Source: Mycobacteriaceae bacterium (GTDB lineage Bacteria; Actinomycetota; Actinomycetes; Mycobacteriales; Mycobacteriaceae). From it: a stretch of DNA of 64,000 nucleotides. The notes under the pieces were generated by a model, which saw nothing but the letters and a program-made list of their open reading frames with translations, had not been told where the DNA came from and did not search any database. How positions within the stretch are numbered: position 1 is the first letter of the stretch; every line of letters starts with the position of its first letter. This document shows positions 18,209 to 26,995 of this stretch, in pieces. The position numbers and the translations under genes are program-made. The stretch is taken from assembly GCA_019749805.1 (NCBI GenBank), contig JAIEPH010000021.1, positions 105,779-169,778 of the forward strand, given 5' to 3'.

Positions 18209-19297
18209 TCACCCGGCGACCGCAAGAACTCGGCGTTGCCCGGCGACCAAACCGTGTTCGCGGATCGCCCCGAACATCACCAGGCCGAACCCCGGAGCGT
18301 CGTCGGACAGCCGGACCGAATGCACGCCCAGATCGCGCAGTATCCATGCCACGATCTGTGAAACCCGCTCCGCACCCATCGCGTCGCGGGTCGACAGGCC
18401 GCACGCGGCCACCGGACCCGGTGGGCGCAGGTACACGATCATGCCGCCGCCCCGAGCAGTCATCGTCGTCACCGCGCGATGGAGGTCATCGCCGCAGCGA
18501 CAACCCAACGACCCGAACACGTCTCCGGTCAGACATTCGACGTGCACGTGCAGCGGCATCGGGCGATCCGAATCGGCGGCGCCGATGATCGCCACGAGAT
18601 GTTCTCCGTCGCCGTGGGTGTCACGAAAACCGATGGCGCGCGACATCCCTGCACCCAGGGGCAGCAGGGTTTCGGCCGACCGGACGACTTGCGGTTCGGT
18701 GCGCCGCCGGAACTGTGCGAGATCGGAGATCGAGATCAGGCCGAGCCCGTGCCGGTCGGCGAACTCGATCGACTCGGCCTCGTCGGCGATCGCCCCGACG
18801 CGCTCGCCCGAGACGACCTCGCAGAGGACACCGGCGGGTCGCCGGCCCGCAAGCCGGGCGAGGTCCACTGCCGCCTCCCCCACTCGCGGTTGTGCCAACA
18901 CGCCGTCCGCATCGGCCAGGACGGGCACGACGTGGCCGGGACGCTGGAAATCCGAGGGTGACGATGCCTGCGCGGCAAGTGCCACGATGGTAGCGGCGCG
19001 GTCCGTCGCCGAGATGCCGGTGCCAACCCCGCCCCAATCGACCGCGACACGGTGCGTGGCGCCGCGGTGGCCGCCGTGGCACACCGGCGGCAGGTCGAGC
19101 CGATCGCACTCGGTGCCCGGCAATGCAACTCGGACATAGCCGGAGGTGTGCCGGACGGTGAAGGCGAGCAGTGTGGAGGTCGCGGTCTCGGCGGCGAAGA
19201 CGAGGAAGCCCTGCGCGGCATCGTCTGTCACCACGACAGGACGGCCCGCGCCTACGGCCGCGATCGCACGCCTCACCCGTACATCTGCGGTTCTCAT
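18209..19297 (-). CDS. RibBA-like protein with both active sites degenerate
   Basis: 362 residues arranged like bifunctional RibBA. An N-terminal DHBP-synthase-like domain spans about 1-200 (GTGISATDRAATI, RPGHVVPVLA, AAVDLARLAGRRPAGVLCE). A C-terminal GTP-cyclohydrolase-II-like domain follows, with all three zinc Cys (CLTGDVFGSLGCRCG, about 254, 265 and 267). The usual DHBP-synthase acidic loop DDEDRENEGD is replaced by TDDAAQGF, and the GHTEA metal His by RVGEA. In the second domain the EGR-x-IGL loop is RPPGPVAACGL, and the YDTVEAN-containing segment is deleted. It is therefore likely inactive in both steps. ATG overlaps the flavin reductase stop (ATGA). It may bind flavin precursors or regulate flavin supply in this operon. 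Confidence 0.85.
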   Translation of the reverse strand: MRTADVRVRRAIAAVGAGRPVVVTDDAAQGFLVFAAETATSTLLAFTVRHTSGYVRVALPGTECDRLDLPPVCHGGHRGATHRVAVDWGGVGTGISATDRAATIVALAAQASSPSDFQRPGHVVPVLADADGVLAQPRVGEAAVDLARLAGRRPAGVLCEVVSGERVGAIADEAESIEFADRHGLGLISISDLAQFRRRTEPQVVRSAETLLPLGAGMSRAIGFRDTHGDGEHLVAIIGAADSDRPMPLHVHVECLTGDVFGSLGCRCGDDLHRAVTTMTARGGGMIVYLRPPGPVAACGLSTRDAMGAERVSQIVAWILRDLGVHSVRLSDDAPGFGLVMFGAIREHGLVAGQRRVLAVAG

Positions 19298-19812
19298 CCG
19301 CGCTCCCCCGCTGTTGCCGCGACGGCGAGTCGGCGAAACCGGCTGCCGTGAAAAACAAGTGGTGGGGTGTCCGGATCGGCGCTGAGTTCGCAGATTTCCA
19401 GCAGCGCGATGGTGTGGTCACCCGCAGGGAGCTCGGAGTGCAGGCGGCAGTCCAGCCACGCCGTGGCCCCGTGGACGAACACGGCGCCCTTGGACAGTTC
19501 CGTCCAGCGCACCCCCGCGAACCGGTCGCCGACCTTGCGCGACAGCGAAAGGCAGGCGTCACTGTGGTGCTCGGCCAGCACACTGACCCCAAGCCTCTCG
19601 CGTCCGCGCAACCTCGGCCAGGTGGTCGAGGTGTTCTGCACGCAAATCGACACCAGCGGCGGGGCCACCGAGACCGTGGTGAACGAGCTGGCCGCCATGC
19701 CGACCGGCTCACCGTCGATGCTCGCGCAGACGGCGATCACCCCGGACGGGAAGCACCCGAAGACGCGACGCAATGTCGAGTCGTCGAGTTGGCGTGAGTG
19801 GACGGGATGCAT
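19294..19812 (-). CDS. Flavin reductase (HpaC-like, FMN-binding split barrel)
   Basis: 172 residues from ATG 19812; the frame extends upstream into the epoxide hydrolase gene and is not used. Family features: FGCFPSGVIAVCA, SFTTVSVAPPLVSICVQN, a loop with GVSVLAEHH, and C-terminal PLVFHGSRFRRL. These proteins reduce free FMN or FAD with NAD(P)H and pass it to two-component flavin monooxygenases. The obvious client is the luciferase-like enzyme at 23494-24603 in the same operon. It overlaps the RibBA-like gene by four bases. Confidence 0.92.
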   Translation of the reverse strand: MHPVHSRQLDDSTLRRVFGCFPSGVIAVCASIDGEPVGMAASSFTTVSVAPPLVSICVQNTSTTWPRLRGRERLGVSVLAEHHSDACLSLSRKVGDRFAGVRWTELSKGAVFVHGATAWLDCRLHSELPAGDHTIALLEICELSADPDTPPLVFHGSRFRRLAVAATAGERG

Positions 19813-19835
19813 GTCTTTTCGTCCGTGCCTTGCCG

Positions 19836-20891
19836 TTAGCGCAGCCCGTGCACGAAGTCGAGCAGCAGCCGGTTGATCTCCTTGGGCTCTTCCTGCTGAA
19901 TCCAGTGTCCGACCTCGGCCACCATGTGGGTGCCGCAGTAGTTCGGCATCATTTCCTCGGCCCGTTCGGTCGCTTCGGCTCCCCATGTGGTGCCGACGTC
20001 GTACTGCCCACCGATGAAGACGGCGGGCGGGGTGAGTGGCTTGCCGGCCTGGTCGGCCAGGTCGTGCCAGTCGTTGTCGATGTTGTGATAGAAGCTCAGC
20101 GGCCCGCCGAAGCCGGAACGTTCGAATTCGCCTGTGTAGAAATCGAGATCCTCATCGGTGAACCAGTCCGGCATCTTCTCCGGATACACGAAGGCGTCCT
20201 TGAGGCGCGCCCCCTCGGGCATGCACAACGGGCCGGCGCGGATCACGTCGAGCGGATCCATGGCCGCCAGATCGATCCCTTCCGCCTCGGCGGCACGCGT
20301 GGCGGCGCTCACGGCATCGCCGGACACCGTGTAGGTGAGTCCGAGGAGCCAGGTGCGCAGGTCCTCTTCGATCTCCGCGATGATGCCGTCCTGCGCTGAG
20401 AAGTAATCCTGGTACCACACCCTGCCCGGCCCGGCGATCTCGAGGTGATAATCGTTCGGGCGTTGCTCTCCGAAAGGACTGCCCGGCAGGGCAATAACGC
20501 CACGTCCGGCGAAGGGGCAACTGAGTCCGGCAACTCCGGCACATCTGTCTGGGTGCAGCCAGGCGAACGTCCACGCGACCGGGGCGCCCCAGTCGTGTCC
20601 GACCACGATCGCCTGCTTCTCGCCGTACGCATCGATCACGCCGACGATGTCGCCGACGAGTTCTTTGATGCGATAAGCGGACTGCACGCGGAACTTCGAT
20701 GATTGCCCGTAGCCTCGCTGATCGATCGCCACCACGCGGTACCCGGCAGCCGCGAGCGCGGGTATCTGATGGCGCCACGAGTACCACGACTCCGGAAATC
20801 CGTGGACCAGCACCACCAACGGACCCTCACCCTCTTCCACGGCGTGGATCCTGGTGCCCCGGCAGTCGAGCATCCGATGAATCTGCGGCAT
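19836..20891 (-). CDS. Alpha/beta-fold epoxide hydrolase
   Basis: 351 residues from ATG 20891 with AGGAGAGG upstream. The soluble epoxide hydrolase features are complete. The oxyanion hole motif is HGFPESW (residues 30-36) and the nucleophile Asp100 is in GHDWG. A lid domain with Tyr residues follows (VWYQDYF, FYHNID), the acid lies in FIGGQYDVG, and the catalytic His is in VGHWIQQEEP. It opens an epoxide to a trans-diol through an ester intermediate. It lies 23 bp upstream of the flavin reductase start and 44 bp after the oxygenase fusion. The island thus has two epoxide hydrolases of different folds. Confidence 0.94.
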   Translation of the reverse strand: MPQIHRMLDCRGTRIHAVEEGEGPLVVLVHGFPESWYSWRHQIPALAAAGYRVVAIDQRGYGQSSKFRVQSAYRIKELVGDIVGVIDAYGEKQAIVVGHDWGAPVAWTFAWLHPDRCAGVAGLSCPFAGRGVIALPGSPFGEQRPNDYHLEIAGPGRVWYQDYFSAQDGIIAEIEEDLRTWLLGLTYTVSGDAVSAATRAAEAEGIDLAAMDPLDVIRAGPLCMPEGARLKDAFVYPEKMPDWFTDEDLDFYTGEFERSGFGGPLSFYHNIDNDWHDLADQAGKPLTPPAVFIGGQYDVGTTWGAEATERAEEMMPNYCGTHMVAEVGHWIQQEEPKEINRLLLDFVHGLR

Positions 20892-20935
20892 GCGAGTCGC
20901 CTCTCCTAGTTGTCGTTCGTTGTTCGCGTTATCGC

Positions 20936-23464
20936 CTACCCGACCGCGATTTCCTCGGGACGGTCCAGCCGATCGGCGACGGGCACGGTCCGGTCGGAGT
21001 AGTTGCGGGCGATCAGCGTCTGCTGCCCGGACAATCTCGTGCGCGCCCATTTGCCGAGCACACGGCCTGCGACCTTCGGCATCATCAGGGCCGCGGGCGG
21101 CTTGACCAGGTGAACGACCGCGAGAAACTCCCGATAGGTGTCGAGGTCGTCGTGAACCAGTTCGAGGACGCGGTCCATGTACCAGGTCAACGCACCGAAA
21201 TAGAACGGGCGTTTGTCACGCACGCCTTTGATCCAGTCGAAGCGCAGGTTCTGCTCGCGGATCACGAACCAGGCCGTATCGGCCATCTTGCTGATCTTGC
21301 GGTAGTAGCGGCGCGGCAGCTCGTGATGTCCCGCGCCGTACTTGGCGAGCAACAGCTGCATCTCGCGGACTTCCTTGAGCGCCAGGCTCATACCTAGCCC
21401 CGACACGGGGTCGGCGCTGGTGTAGGCATCGCCGACCACGAGCAGGGCACGCGGGAGGTTCCGCATCTTCTCGTACCGCAGCCGCAGCATGTTGGGGTAG
21501 CGGAAGTTGTAGATCGGCGACGCGGGCTCCAGCCCGTCGATGTTCTCACCCACGACCGGTGAGGGCATCAGGTTGGCGAACTCGCGGAACTCGCGTGCGG
21601 TACGTGGTGGCGAGTAACAGTTGTAGGCGACCAGAGACGTGGACAAAATCGTGCGTGAGCTGTCCGTGTAGTACTGCGCGGCGTAAGTGTCCTCGTAGGG
21701 GCGGTACGCGTAGCAGATCACCATCACCTTGTCGTCCCACTGCCGCTCCGGCGGGACGTGGTGATGCATGGTGGAGTAAAAGCAGTTGATGATGTCCTGC
21801 TCGACCTCAGGGGCGCCGATCCCTAAGTGCTCCAGGAATTCCGGTATGCGCGTGTTCTTCCCGGATGCGTCGACAACGAATTCGGCCGGCACCACATCCA
21901 GTACGCCGTCACGGTCCACCGCGACACCGATGACGCAATTGGCGTCGCGGTCGTAGACGAGGTCACCCACCTCGGCCTCGTAACGGAACTCGATGCGGGG
22001 CTCGCCGTCGAGCCGACGCCGCACACACCATTCGAGCAGCGGGCGACCGGCGCACACGATCTGAATGTCACTGGTGCCGGGCTTCTTCCAGGTTCCACCG
22101 AGCCGGATGCGGTATTGGTCTGCCATGTCGACCTTGAACGCACCCTCGGCCACCATGTCATCGACGATGCCTGGGAAAATCCGTTCCAGCTCTATCTGTC
22201 CCGCGGTGAGCAGATGATGTAGATGCCAGCCTTGGGCAGCGCCGGGCCGGCCCTCGCGGCGGGAGTGGCGGCCGTCCTTCTCCAGCACGATCACCCGGTC
22301 GAACGTCTCGGTCAGCACCTTGGCCGCCGCGATACCGGCGATGCTACCGCCGATGACAACGGCGGTGCCGCGACCGTCACGTCGAACCTGCGTCAGGTCA
22401 AGCTCGGCGTAGTCCAGGCGCGCCGGGGTACGCCTACGCGCCACCCCACTCGCGACAAACTTCTCGTAATACAGACCGACGCGATGAATACCCTTGTTGT
22501 CGAGCCAGTTTCGCGTCGCCTCCACCATCGGTGCAGGGCCGCAGAGGTAGACGTCGGCGTCGCCAGCCCGACCATCACCGCTCAGCATGGATTCGTCAAG
22601 CAGATCGGTGACCAGCCCGACGGGTCCGTCCCAGCCGGGGTCGGATTGGGAAACGATGGTGTGCAGCTGAAGGCCGGGGATGCGTCGCGTGAGTTCGTCG
22701 AGTTCGTCCTGCTTGCAGAGGTCCTCGGCGGCGGTCACGCCATACAGCAGGTGCACCGGTTGGCCGACGTCACTATCGAGGCTCTGAGCCATTGCCAGGA
22801 TCGCCGACAGCCCGGTGCCGCCGGCAACGAGGATGACGGGCCGCACGATCGGTCGCAGATAGAAGCCGCCTTTACTGCACCGCAACGCGATTCGGTCGCC
22901 CGGTTCGGCGCGGTCGCGCACATAGTTCGACATCACGCCGTCGGGCAGCAACCGGATGATGAACTCCAGCTCGGTGCGGCCGTCGTCGGGGTGCGCGAAG
23001 GAGTAGTTCCGCCACACATCGGTTCCCGGGACCTGCAACTGCGCGAATTGACCCGCCTTGAACGTGATCGACTCGTCGATGCCCGACGCATCGATCCGCA
23101 GAATTGCGGTGGTGCCCGACAGTCGCTGCACGCTGGTCACCACACCCGCTCCGGTGACCAGTCGCGCCGCGTTGTCATCGGCCGGATACTGCAGATCGAT
23201 GACGCAATCGGTATCGGCGAACGTCTGGCACGTCAAGACCTTTCGCGCTGAGCGCTCGACGTCCGACAGGCCTTCAGTGCGCCCCATCTGATAGTCACCC
23301 GAGGCGCACGTGGCGACGCACGTTCCGCAGATGCCGCTCTGGCACTCGTTGACGATCGAGACGCCGTGCTCTTCCGCCGCATCGAGAATCGACTGTTCCG
23401 GCCGGCCCAGCATCGTCTTCTGCGTGCCGTCCGAATATCGGACCGTGATCTGATGAGCTTCCAC
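20936..23464 (-). CDS. Fusion: 2Fe-2S ferredoxin + flavin reductase + FAD monooxygenase
   Basis: 842 residues from GTG 23464 (AAGGGG upstream); the frame is open to 23899, but that region belongs to the luciferase-like gene. Three parts can be read. Residues 1-100 are a plant-type ferredoxin with Cys41-x4-Cys46-x2-Cys49 and Cys79. Residues about 105-340 are an FNR-like reductase with RNYS (152-155), the GGTGLS nucleotide loop and a late YLCGPAPM. From about 360 there is a FAD monooxygenase or squalene-epoxidase-like module with VVIGGSIAGIAA, HLHHLLTAGQIELERIFPG and GDAYTSADPVSGLGMSLAL. The chain looks self-sufficient, passing electrons from NAD(P)H to a FAD hydroxylase or epoxidase, which would supply the neighbouring epoxide hydrolases. 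Confidence 0.88.
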   Translation of the reverse strand: MEAHQITVRYSDGTQKTMLGRPEQSILDAAEEHGVSIVNECQSGICGTCVATCASGDYQMGRTEGLSDVERSARKVLTCQTFADTDCVIDLQYPADDNAARLVTGAGVVTSVQRLSGTTAILRIDASGIDESITFKAGQFAQLQVPGTDVWRNYSFAHPDDGRTELEFIIRLLPDGVMSNYVRDRAEPGDRIALRCSKGGFYLRPIVRPVILVAGGTGLSAILAMAQSLDSDVGQPVHLLYGVTAAEDLCKQDELDELTRRIPGLQLHTIVSQSDPGWDGPVGLVTDLLDESMLSGDGRAGDADVYLCGPAPMVEATRNWLDNKGIHRVGLYYEKFVASGVARRRTPARLDYAELDLTQVRRDGRGTAVVIGGSIAGIAAAKVLTETFDRVIVLEKDGRHSRREGRPGAAQGWHLHHLLTAGQIELERIFPGIVDDMVAEGAFKVDMADQYRIRLGGTWKKPGTSDIQIVCAGRPLLEWCVRRRLDGEPRIEFRYEAEVGDLVYDRDANCVIGVAVDRDGVLDVVPAEFVVDASGKNTRIPEFLEHLGIGAPEVEQDIINCFYSTMHHHVPPERQWDDKVMVICYAYRPYEDTYAAQYYTDSSRTILSTSLVAYNCYSPPRTAREFREFANLMPSPVVGENIDGLEPASPIYNFRYPNMLRLRYEKMRNLPRALLVVGDAYTSADPVSGLGMSLALKEVREMQLLLAKYGAGHHELPRRYYRKISKMADTAWFVIREQNLRFDWIKGVRDKRPFYFGALTWYMDRVLELVHDDLDTYREFLAVVHLVKPPAALMMPKVAGRVLGKWARTRLSGQQTLIARNYSDRTVPVADRLDRPEEIAVG

Positions 23465-23493
23465 GCCAGTGCCCCTTCTGCCCGTGCTCGACG

Positions 23494-24603
23494 TCAGACG
23501 ACCGCCCCCGCCGGCTTTTTCGCGATGCGCGCGTTCAGCCGCGGCATGACTTCCTCCGCGAGTAACCGCATCGACTCCTTCCACGGTCCCGGGTTCTCGC
23601 TGTAGTCGAACCCGAGGACGAGCAGGTGACCGAAGCCGCCGACCTGGTCGTAGGTGGCCTCCAGTTTGTCCACGACCGTCTCGACCGAACCCACCACAAA
23701 TGTGTTCTCGGCCAGGTACTCCGGCGTGACGTCGGCATCGGGTACCGCGGGGTCGTGCTTGTAGAACTTCGTCATGCCCATCGTCTTGAACGTCGGCAGC
23801 ACGTACTCGCGCATGTTGCGGCCGAGCATGCCGTCGACGGCATAGCGGAACGCCTTCTCGTCCGTCTCCGCCACGACGACCTCGCGCACGAGCCGCCATT
23901 CACGGCGATCGGGAGTACGCCCGGTGCGGGCCGCCCCTTCGAGCACGGCATCCCAGTGTGTGGCCACGTAATCGGTGTTCAGATCGAGGCTCATCGGTAT
24001 GTAGCCGCGTTCGCCCGCGAGTTTGAGGGTTTCCGATCCGGCGCTGAAGCCGGTGACACCGATCGGCGGATGCGGCGACTGGAACGGCTTGATGTGGCGG
24101 CGCATCAGGCCGTCGTACATCGGCGCAATCCCGTTGGCGTTCCAGTACTTTCCGCGGTGCTCCCACGGTCCGTCCTCGGTCCAGATACGTAACATGATCT
24201 CGAGCGCCTCACGCGTCATCTCGCGATGCTCACCGTTGTGGCCGTCCACGTCGAACAAAGCCCAGTCCCCTGGGATACCGCTGGCGCCGACGCCGAGCAT
24301 GAACCTGCCCTGTGCGAGATGGTCGAAATATGCGACGCGATGCGCCAATTCCACGGGGTGGTGGTACGGCAACAGGTGCGCACCCGGCGCGAGCTTGATC
24401 CTCTTCGTGCGCTGCAGCGCCTGCGCCAGCAGCAGGTCCGGCGCACAGATCGGCTCCCACGGCACGGTGAAGTGCTCACCCACCCACGCCTCGACGTAAC
24501 CCAGCTGGTCGGCGAGCTCGATTATGTCGAGATCCCACTGGGTGGCGTCGAACAGGCTTCGCTCCGGCGGGTGTGCCGGCATGAGGAAAATTCCGATCTC
24601 CAT
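23494..24603 (-). CDS. Luciferase-like (LLM class) flavin-dependent monooxygenase
   Basis: 369 residues starting MEIGIFLMPAHPPERSLFD at ATG 24603 with AGAAGGG six bases upstream; TTG 24609 would add two residues. Bacterial luciferase-like TIM barrel: YVEAWVGEHFTVPWEP, a barrel strand with LAPGAHLLPYHHPVELAHRV, GRFMLGVGASGIPGDW and C-terminal GFGHLLVLGFDYSENPGPW. Members use reduced FMN or F420 to oxygenate, including Baeyer-Villiger and alkanal-type reactions. A flavin reductase in the same operon argues for FMNH2. It is the first gene of the minus-strand operon, 38 bp from promoter copy B. Confidence 0.93.
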   Translation of the reverse strand: MEIGIFLMPAHPPERSLFDATQWDLDIIELADQLGYVEAWVGEHFTVPWEPICAPDLLLAQALQRTKRIKLAPGAHLLPYHHPVELAHRVAYFDHLAQGRFMLGVGASGIPGDWALFDVDGHNGEHREMTREALEIMLRIWTEDGPWEHRGKYWNANGIAPMYDGLMRRHIKPFQSPHPPIGVTGFSAGSETLKLAGERGYIPMSLDLNTDYVATHWDAVLEGAARTGRTPDRREWRLVREVVVAETDEKAFRYAVDGMLGRNMREYVLPTFKTMGMTKFYKHDPAVPDADVTPEYLAENTFVVGSVETVVDKLEATYDQVGGFGHLLVLGFDYSENPGPWKESMRLLAEEVMPRLNARIAKKPAGAVV

Positions 24604-24640
24604 CTTCAACCCTTCTGGGATGCTTCGGTACCGCCGACTG

Positions 24641-24770
24641 CGATGTACAACACAGTACTAGCAAGATACATCATTGAGCGCAAGTATCAGTTTGCATCGT
24701 GATTTACGTCTCCGATGTTTTTCACTGGGCGTATTGGCTATGGACATATTGCGGTCGCGCCGCGTAATCT
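24641..24770 (-). promoter_or_regulatory. Bidirectional promoter/operator block, copy B
   Basis: Reverse-complement partner of 15501-15630, aligned with no gap (about 90 of 130 identical by hand count). Read on the minus strand it contains TATGTCCATAGCCAATACGC (24748-24729), ACGATGCAAACTG (24700-24688) and TGTATCTTGCTAGTACTGTG (24670-24651). One end lies 38 bp before the luciferase-like gene, the other 82 bp before the enoyl-CoA hydratase gene. It therefore occupies the same position between two divergent operons as copy A does. Confidence 0.72.
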
Positions 24771-24852
24771 CGCCAACGTCAAGCACCCAAACGCCTGGTC
24801 ACTTCGATCGAGCGGCCGCGCGGCCTGACGCACCGAAAGAAGGGAGTGATCC

Positions 24853-25749
24853 GTGTCGGATTTCGACTACATCGGATACGAGGTCATCGACGGGGGTCAG
24901 ATCGCCGTCATCACGCTCGATCGGCCCAAGCAGCGCAACGCGCAGAACCGCGGAATGCTCGTCGAGCTGGGCCGCGCATTCGAGCTGGCCGAATCGAACG
25001 ACGAGGTGCGAGTGGTGCTGCTTCGGGCCGCGGGGACGTCCTTCTCCGCCGGTCACGACCTGGGCTCCACCGACGATGTCCGGGAACGCGCACCAGGCCC
25101 CGACCAGCACCCCTCCTACCAGTGCAACGGCGGAACGTACGGCGGAGTCGAGTCACGCAACCGCCAGGAGTGGCACTACTTCTTCGAGAACACCAAGCGC
25201 TGGCGCAATCTTCGCAAGATCACTGTCGCCGAGGTCCACGGCATGGTGCTGTCGGCCGGACTGATGCTGGCGTGGTGCTGTGACCTCATCGTCGCCGGTG
25301 AGGACACTGTTTTCGCCGACGTCGTCGGCACCCGGCTCGGCATGTGCGGGGTCGAGTACTTCGGCCACCCGTGGGAGTTCGGGCCCCGCAAGGCGAAGGA
25401 ACTGCTGCTCACCGGCGACTCGCTGGACGCCGACGAAGCCCACGCCATCGGCATGGTGAGCAAGGTGTTCCCCAACGGCGAACTGGCCGATCGCACCCTC
25501 GAGTTCGCCCGCCGCATCGCCAAGTTGCCGACCCTCGCGGCCCTCCTGATCAAGGAATCAGTGAACCAGACCGTCGACGCGATGGGTTTTTCGACGGCGC
25601 TCGACGCCTGCTTCAAGATCCATCAGCTCAATCACGCGCACTGGAGCGAGGTGACCGGCGGGGAGTTGTCCTACGGGACGGTCGACTACGGCCTCGAGGA
25701 CTGGCGCATCGCGCCCGAGATCCTGCCCGCGGCAAAGCGGCGGCCCTGA
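24853..25749 (+). CDS. Enoyl-CoA hydratase/isomerase
   Basis: 298 residues from GTG 24853 with GAAGGGAG upstream. Crotonase fold: ITLDRPKQRNAQNRGM, oxyanion loop SFSAGHDLG, and second loop HGMVLSAGLMLAWCCDLIVA with FADVVGTRLGM following. It carries an insertion of about 20 residues after the first loop (PDQHPSYQCNGGTYGG region) compared with short crotonases. It hydrates or isomerises a CoA ester and is first in a plus-strand operon with two acyl-CoA dehydrogenases and a double CoA ligase, divergent from the oxygenase operon. Confidence 0.93.
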   Translation: MSDFDYIGYEVIDGGQIAVITLDRPKQRNAQNRGMLVELGRAFELAESNDEVRVVLLRAAGTSFSAGHDLGSTDDVRERAPGPDQHPSYQCNGGTYGGVESRNRQEWHYFFENTKRWRNLRKITVAEVHGMVLSAGLMLAWCCDLIVAGEDTVFADVVGTRLGMCGVEYFGHPWEFGPRKAKELLLTGDSLDADEAHAIGMVSKVFPNGELADRTLEFARRIAKLPTLAALLIKESVNQTVDAMGFSTALDACFKIHQLNHAHWSEVTGGELSYGTVDYGLEDWRIAPEILPAAKRRP

Positions 25750-25752
25750 TCG

Positions 25753-26994
25753 ATGGACGTCGAGTACCCGCAACAAGCAGAGGCGTTCCGGGACCGGATC
25801 CGCACGTTCCTCGCCGAGCACCTTCCCCAGAGCTGGCCGGGCGGCGGTGCGCTGGCGCCGGAAGAGCGGGAGACTTTCGCGCATCGGTGGCGCCAGATCC
25901 TGGCGGACCGCGGACTGGTCGCCGTGTCCTGGCCGAGGGAATATGGCGGAGCCGGCCTGTCCGTCATCGAGCAGGTGGTGCTCGCAGAGGAATTCGCCCG
26001 CGCCGGCGCACCCGAACCTCCGGAGAACGACCGCTTCGGAATCGAGCTGATCGGCAACACGCTGATCGCACTTGGTTCCGAGGAGCAGAAGAGACACTTT
26101 CTGCCACGCATCCTGTCCGGCGAGGACCGTTGGTGTCAGGGTTTCTCCGAGCCCGAGGCAGGCTCCGACCTGGCGTCCGTGCGGACGAGGGCCGTGCTCG
26201 ACGGCGACGAGTGGGTGGTCAACGGCCAGAAGATCTGGACATCCGCAGGCCGCACCGCGAACTGGATTTTCGTTCTGGCGCGCACAGATTCCGATGCACC
26301 GAAGCACAAGGGACTTTCGCTGCTGCTGGTCCCTATGGACCAACCGGGCGTCGACGTGCGCCCGATCGTCAACGCGGCCGGGCATGCCTCGTTCAGCGAG
26401 GTCTTCCTGACCGACTCCCGGACCCCGGCAGCCAACGTGGTCGGCGGGATCAGCTGCGGGTGGCCGACCGCGATGACGCTGCTCGGGTTCGAACGCGGCT
26501 CGCAGATCACCACCGCGGCCATCGACTTCGGAAGGGACCTCGAGCGCTTGAACGACCTCGCCAGAGCGCGTGGGTTGCACACCGACCCGCATATCCGCGA
26601 CGGCCTGGCGTGGTGCTATTCGCGGGTCCAGATCATGCGTTACCAGGGCTACCGCGGTCTCACGCAGCTGCTGGGCGGCCAGCGTCCCGGCCGCGACGCC
26701 GCGATCAATAAGGTCATCTGGAGCGAGTACTTCAGGCGCCACACCGAACTGGCCGCCGAGATCCTCGGCGTCGAGACGCTCGGGCCGGAAGGTCCGGGCA
26801 ACGGTGCGGCGCTGATAGTTCCAGAGGCCGGCACACCCAACTCGGCGGCCTGCTGGATGGACGAACTGCTCTACGCGCGCGCCGCGACGATCTACGCAGG
26901 CAGTTCTCAGATCCAACGCAATGTGATCGGTGAGCAGCTGCTCGGACTGCCCAAAGAACCACGGCCTCAGGTGGCCGCAGGCGGGAATCGGTGA
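25753..26994 (+). CDS. Acyl-CoA dehydrogenase (FadE-type), first subunit
   Basis: 413 residues from ATG 25753, three bases after the hydratase stop. Full acyl-CoA dehydrogenase architecture: N-terminal helices ([16 protein letters not shown]), beta-barrel with [14 protein letters not shown] and [12 protein letters not shown] for FAD and substrate, and C-terminal helices ending [19 protein letters not shown]. It is followed after one base by a second, shorter dehydrogenase. Adjacent unequal FadE pairs form heterotetramers in mycobacterial steroid side-chain degradation, so a bulky alicyclic CoA thioester is a reasonable substrate class. Confidence 0.94.
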   Translation: MDVEYPQQAEAFRDRIRTFLAEHLPQSWPGGGALAPEERETFAHRWRQILADRGLVAVSWPREYGGAGLSVIEQVVLAEEFARAGAPEPPENDRFGIELIGNTLIALGSEEQKRHFLPRILSGEDRWCQGFSEPEAGSDLASVRTRAVLDGDEWVVNGQKIWTSAGRTANWIFVLARTDSDAPKHKGLSLLLVPMDQPGVDVRPIVNAAGHASFSEVFLTDSRTPAANVVGGISCGWPTAMTLLGFERGSQITTAAIDFGRDLERLNDLARARGLHTDPHIRDGLAWCYSRVQIMRYQGYRGLTQLLGGQRPGRDAAINKVIWSEYFRRHTELAAEILGVETLGPEGPGNGAALIVPEAGTPNSAACWMDELLYARAATIYAGSSQIQRNVIGEQLLGLPKEPRPQVAAGGNR

Positions 26995-26995
26995 C

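Noticed and set aside
23465..23899. N-terminal extension of the oxygenase fusion to 987 residues
   Set aside because: The extra 145 codons lie inside the luciferase-like gene in another frame; GTG 23464 has a ribosome-binding site and starts a normal ferredoxin domain.
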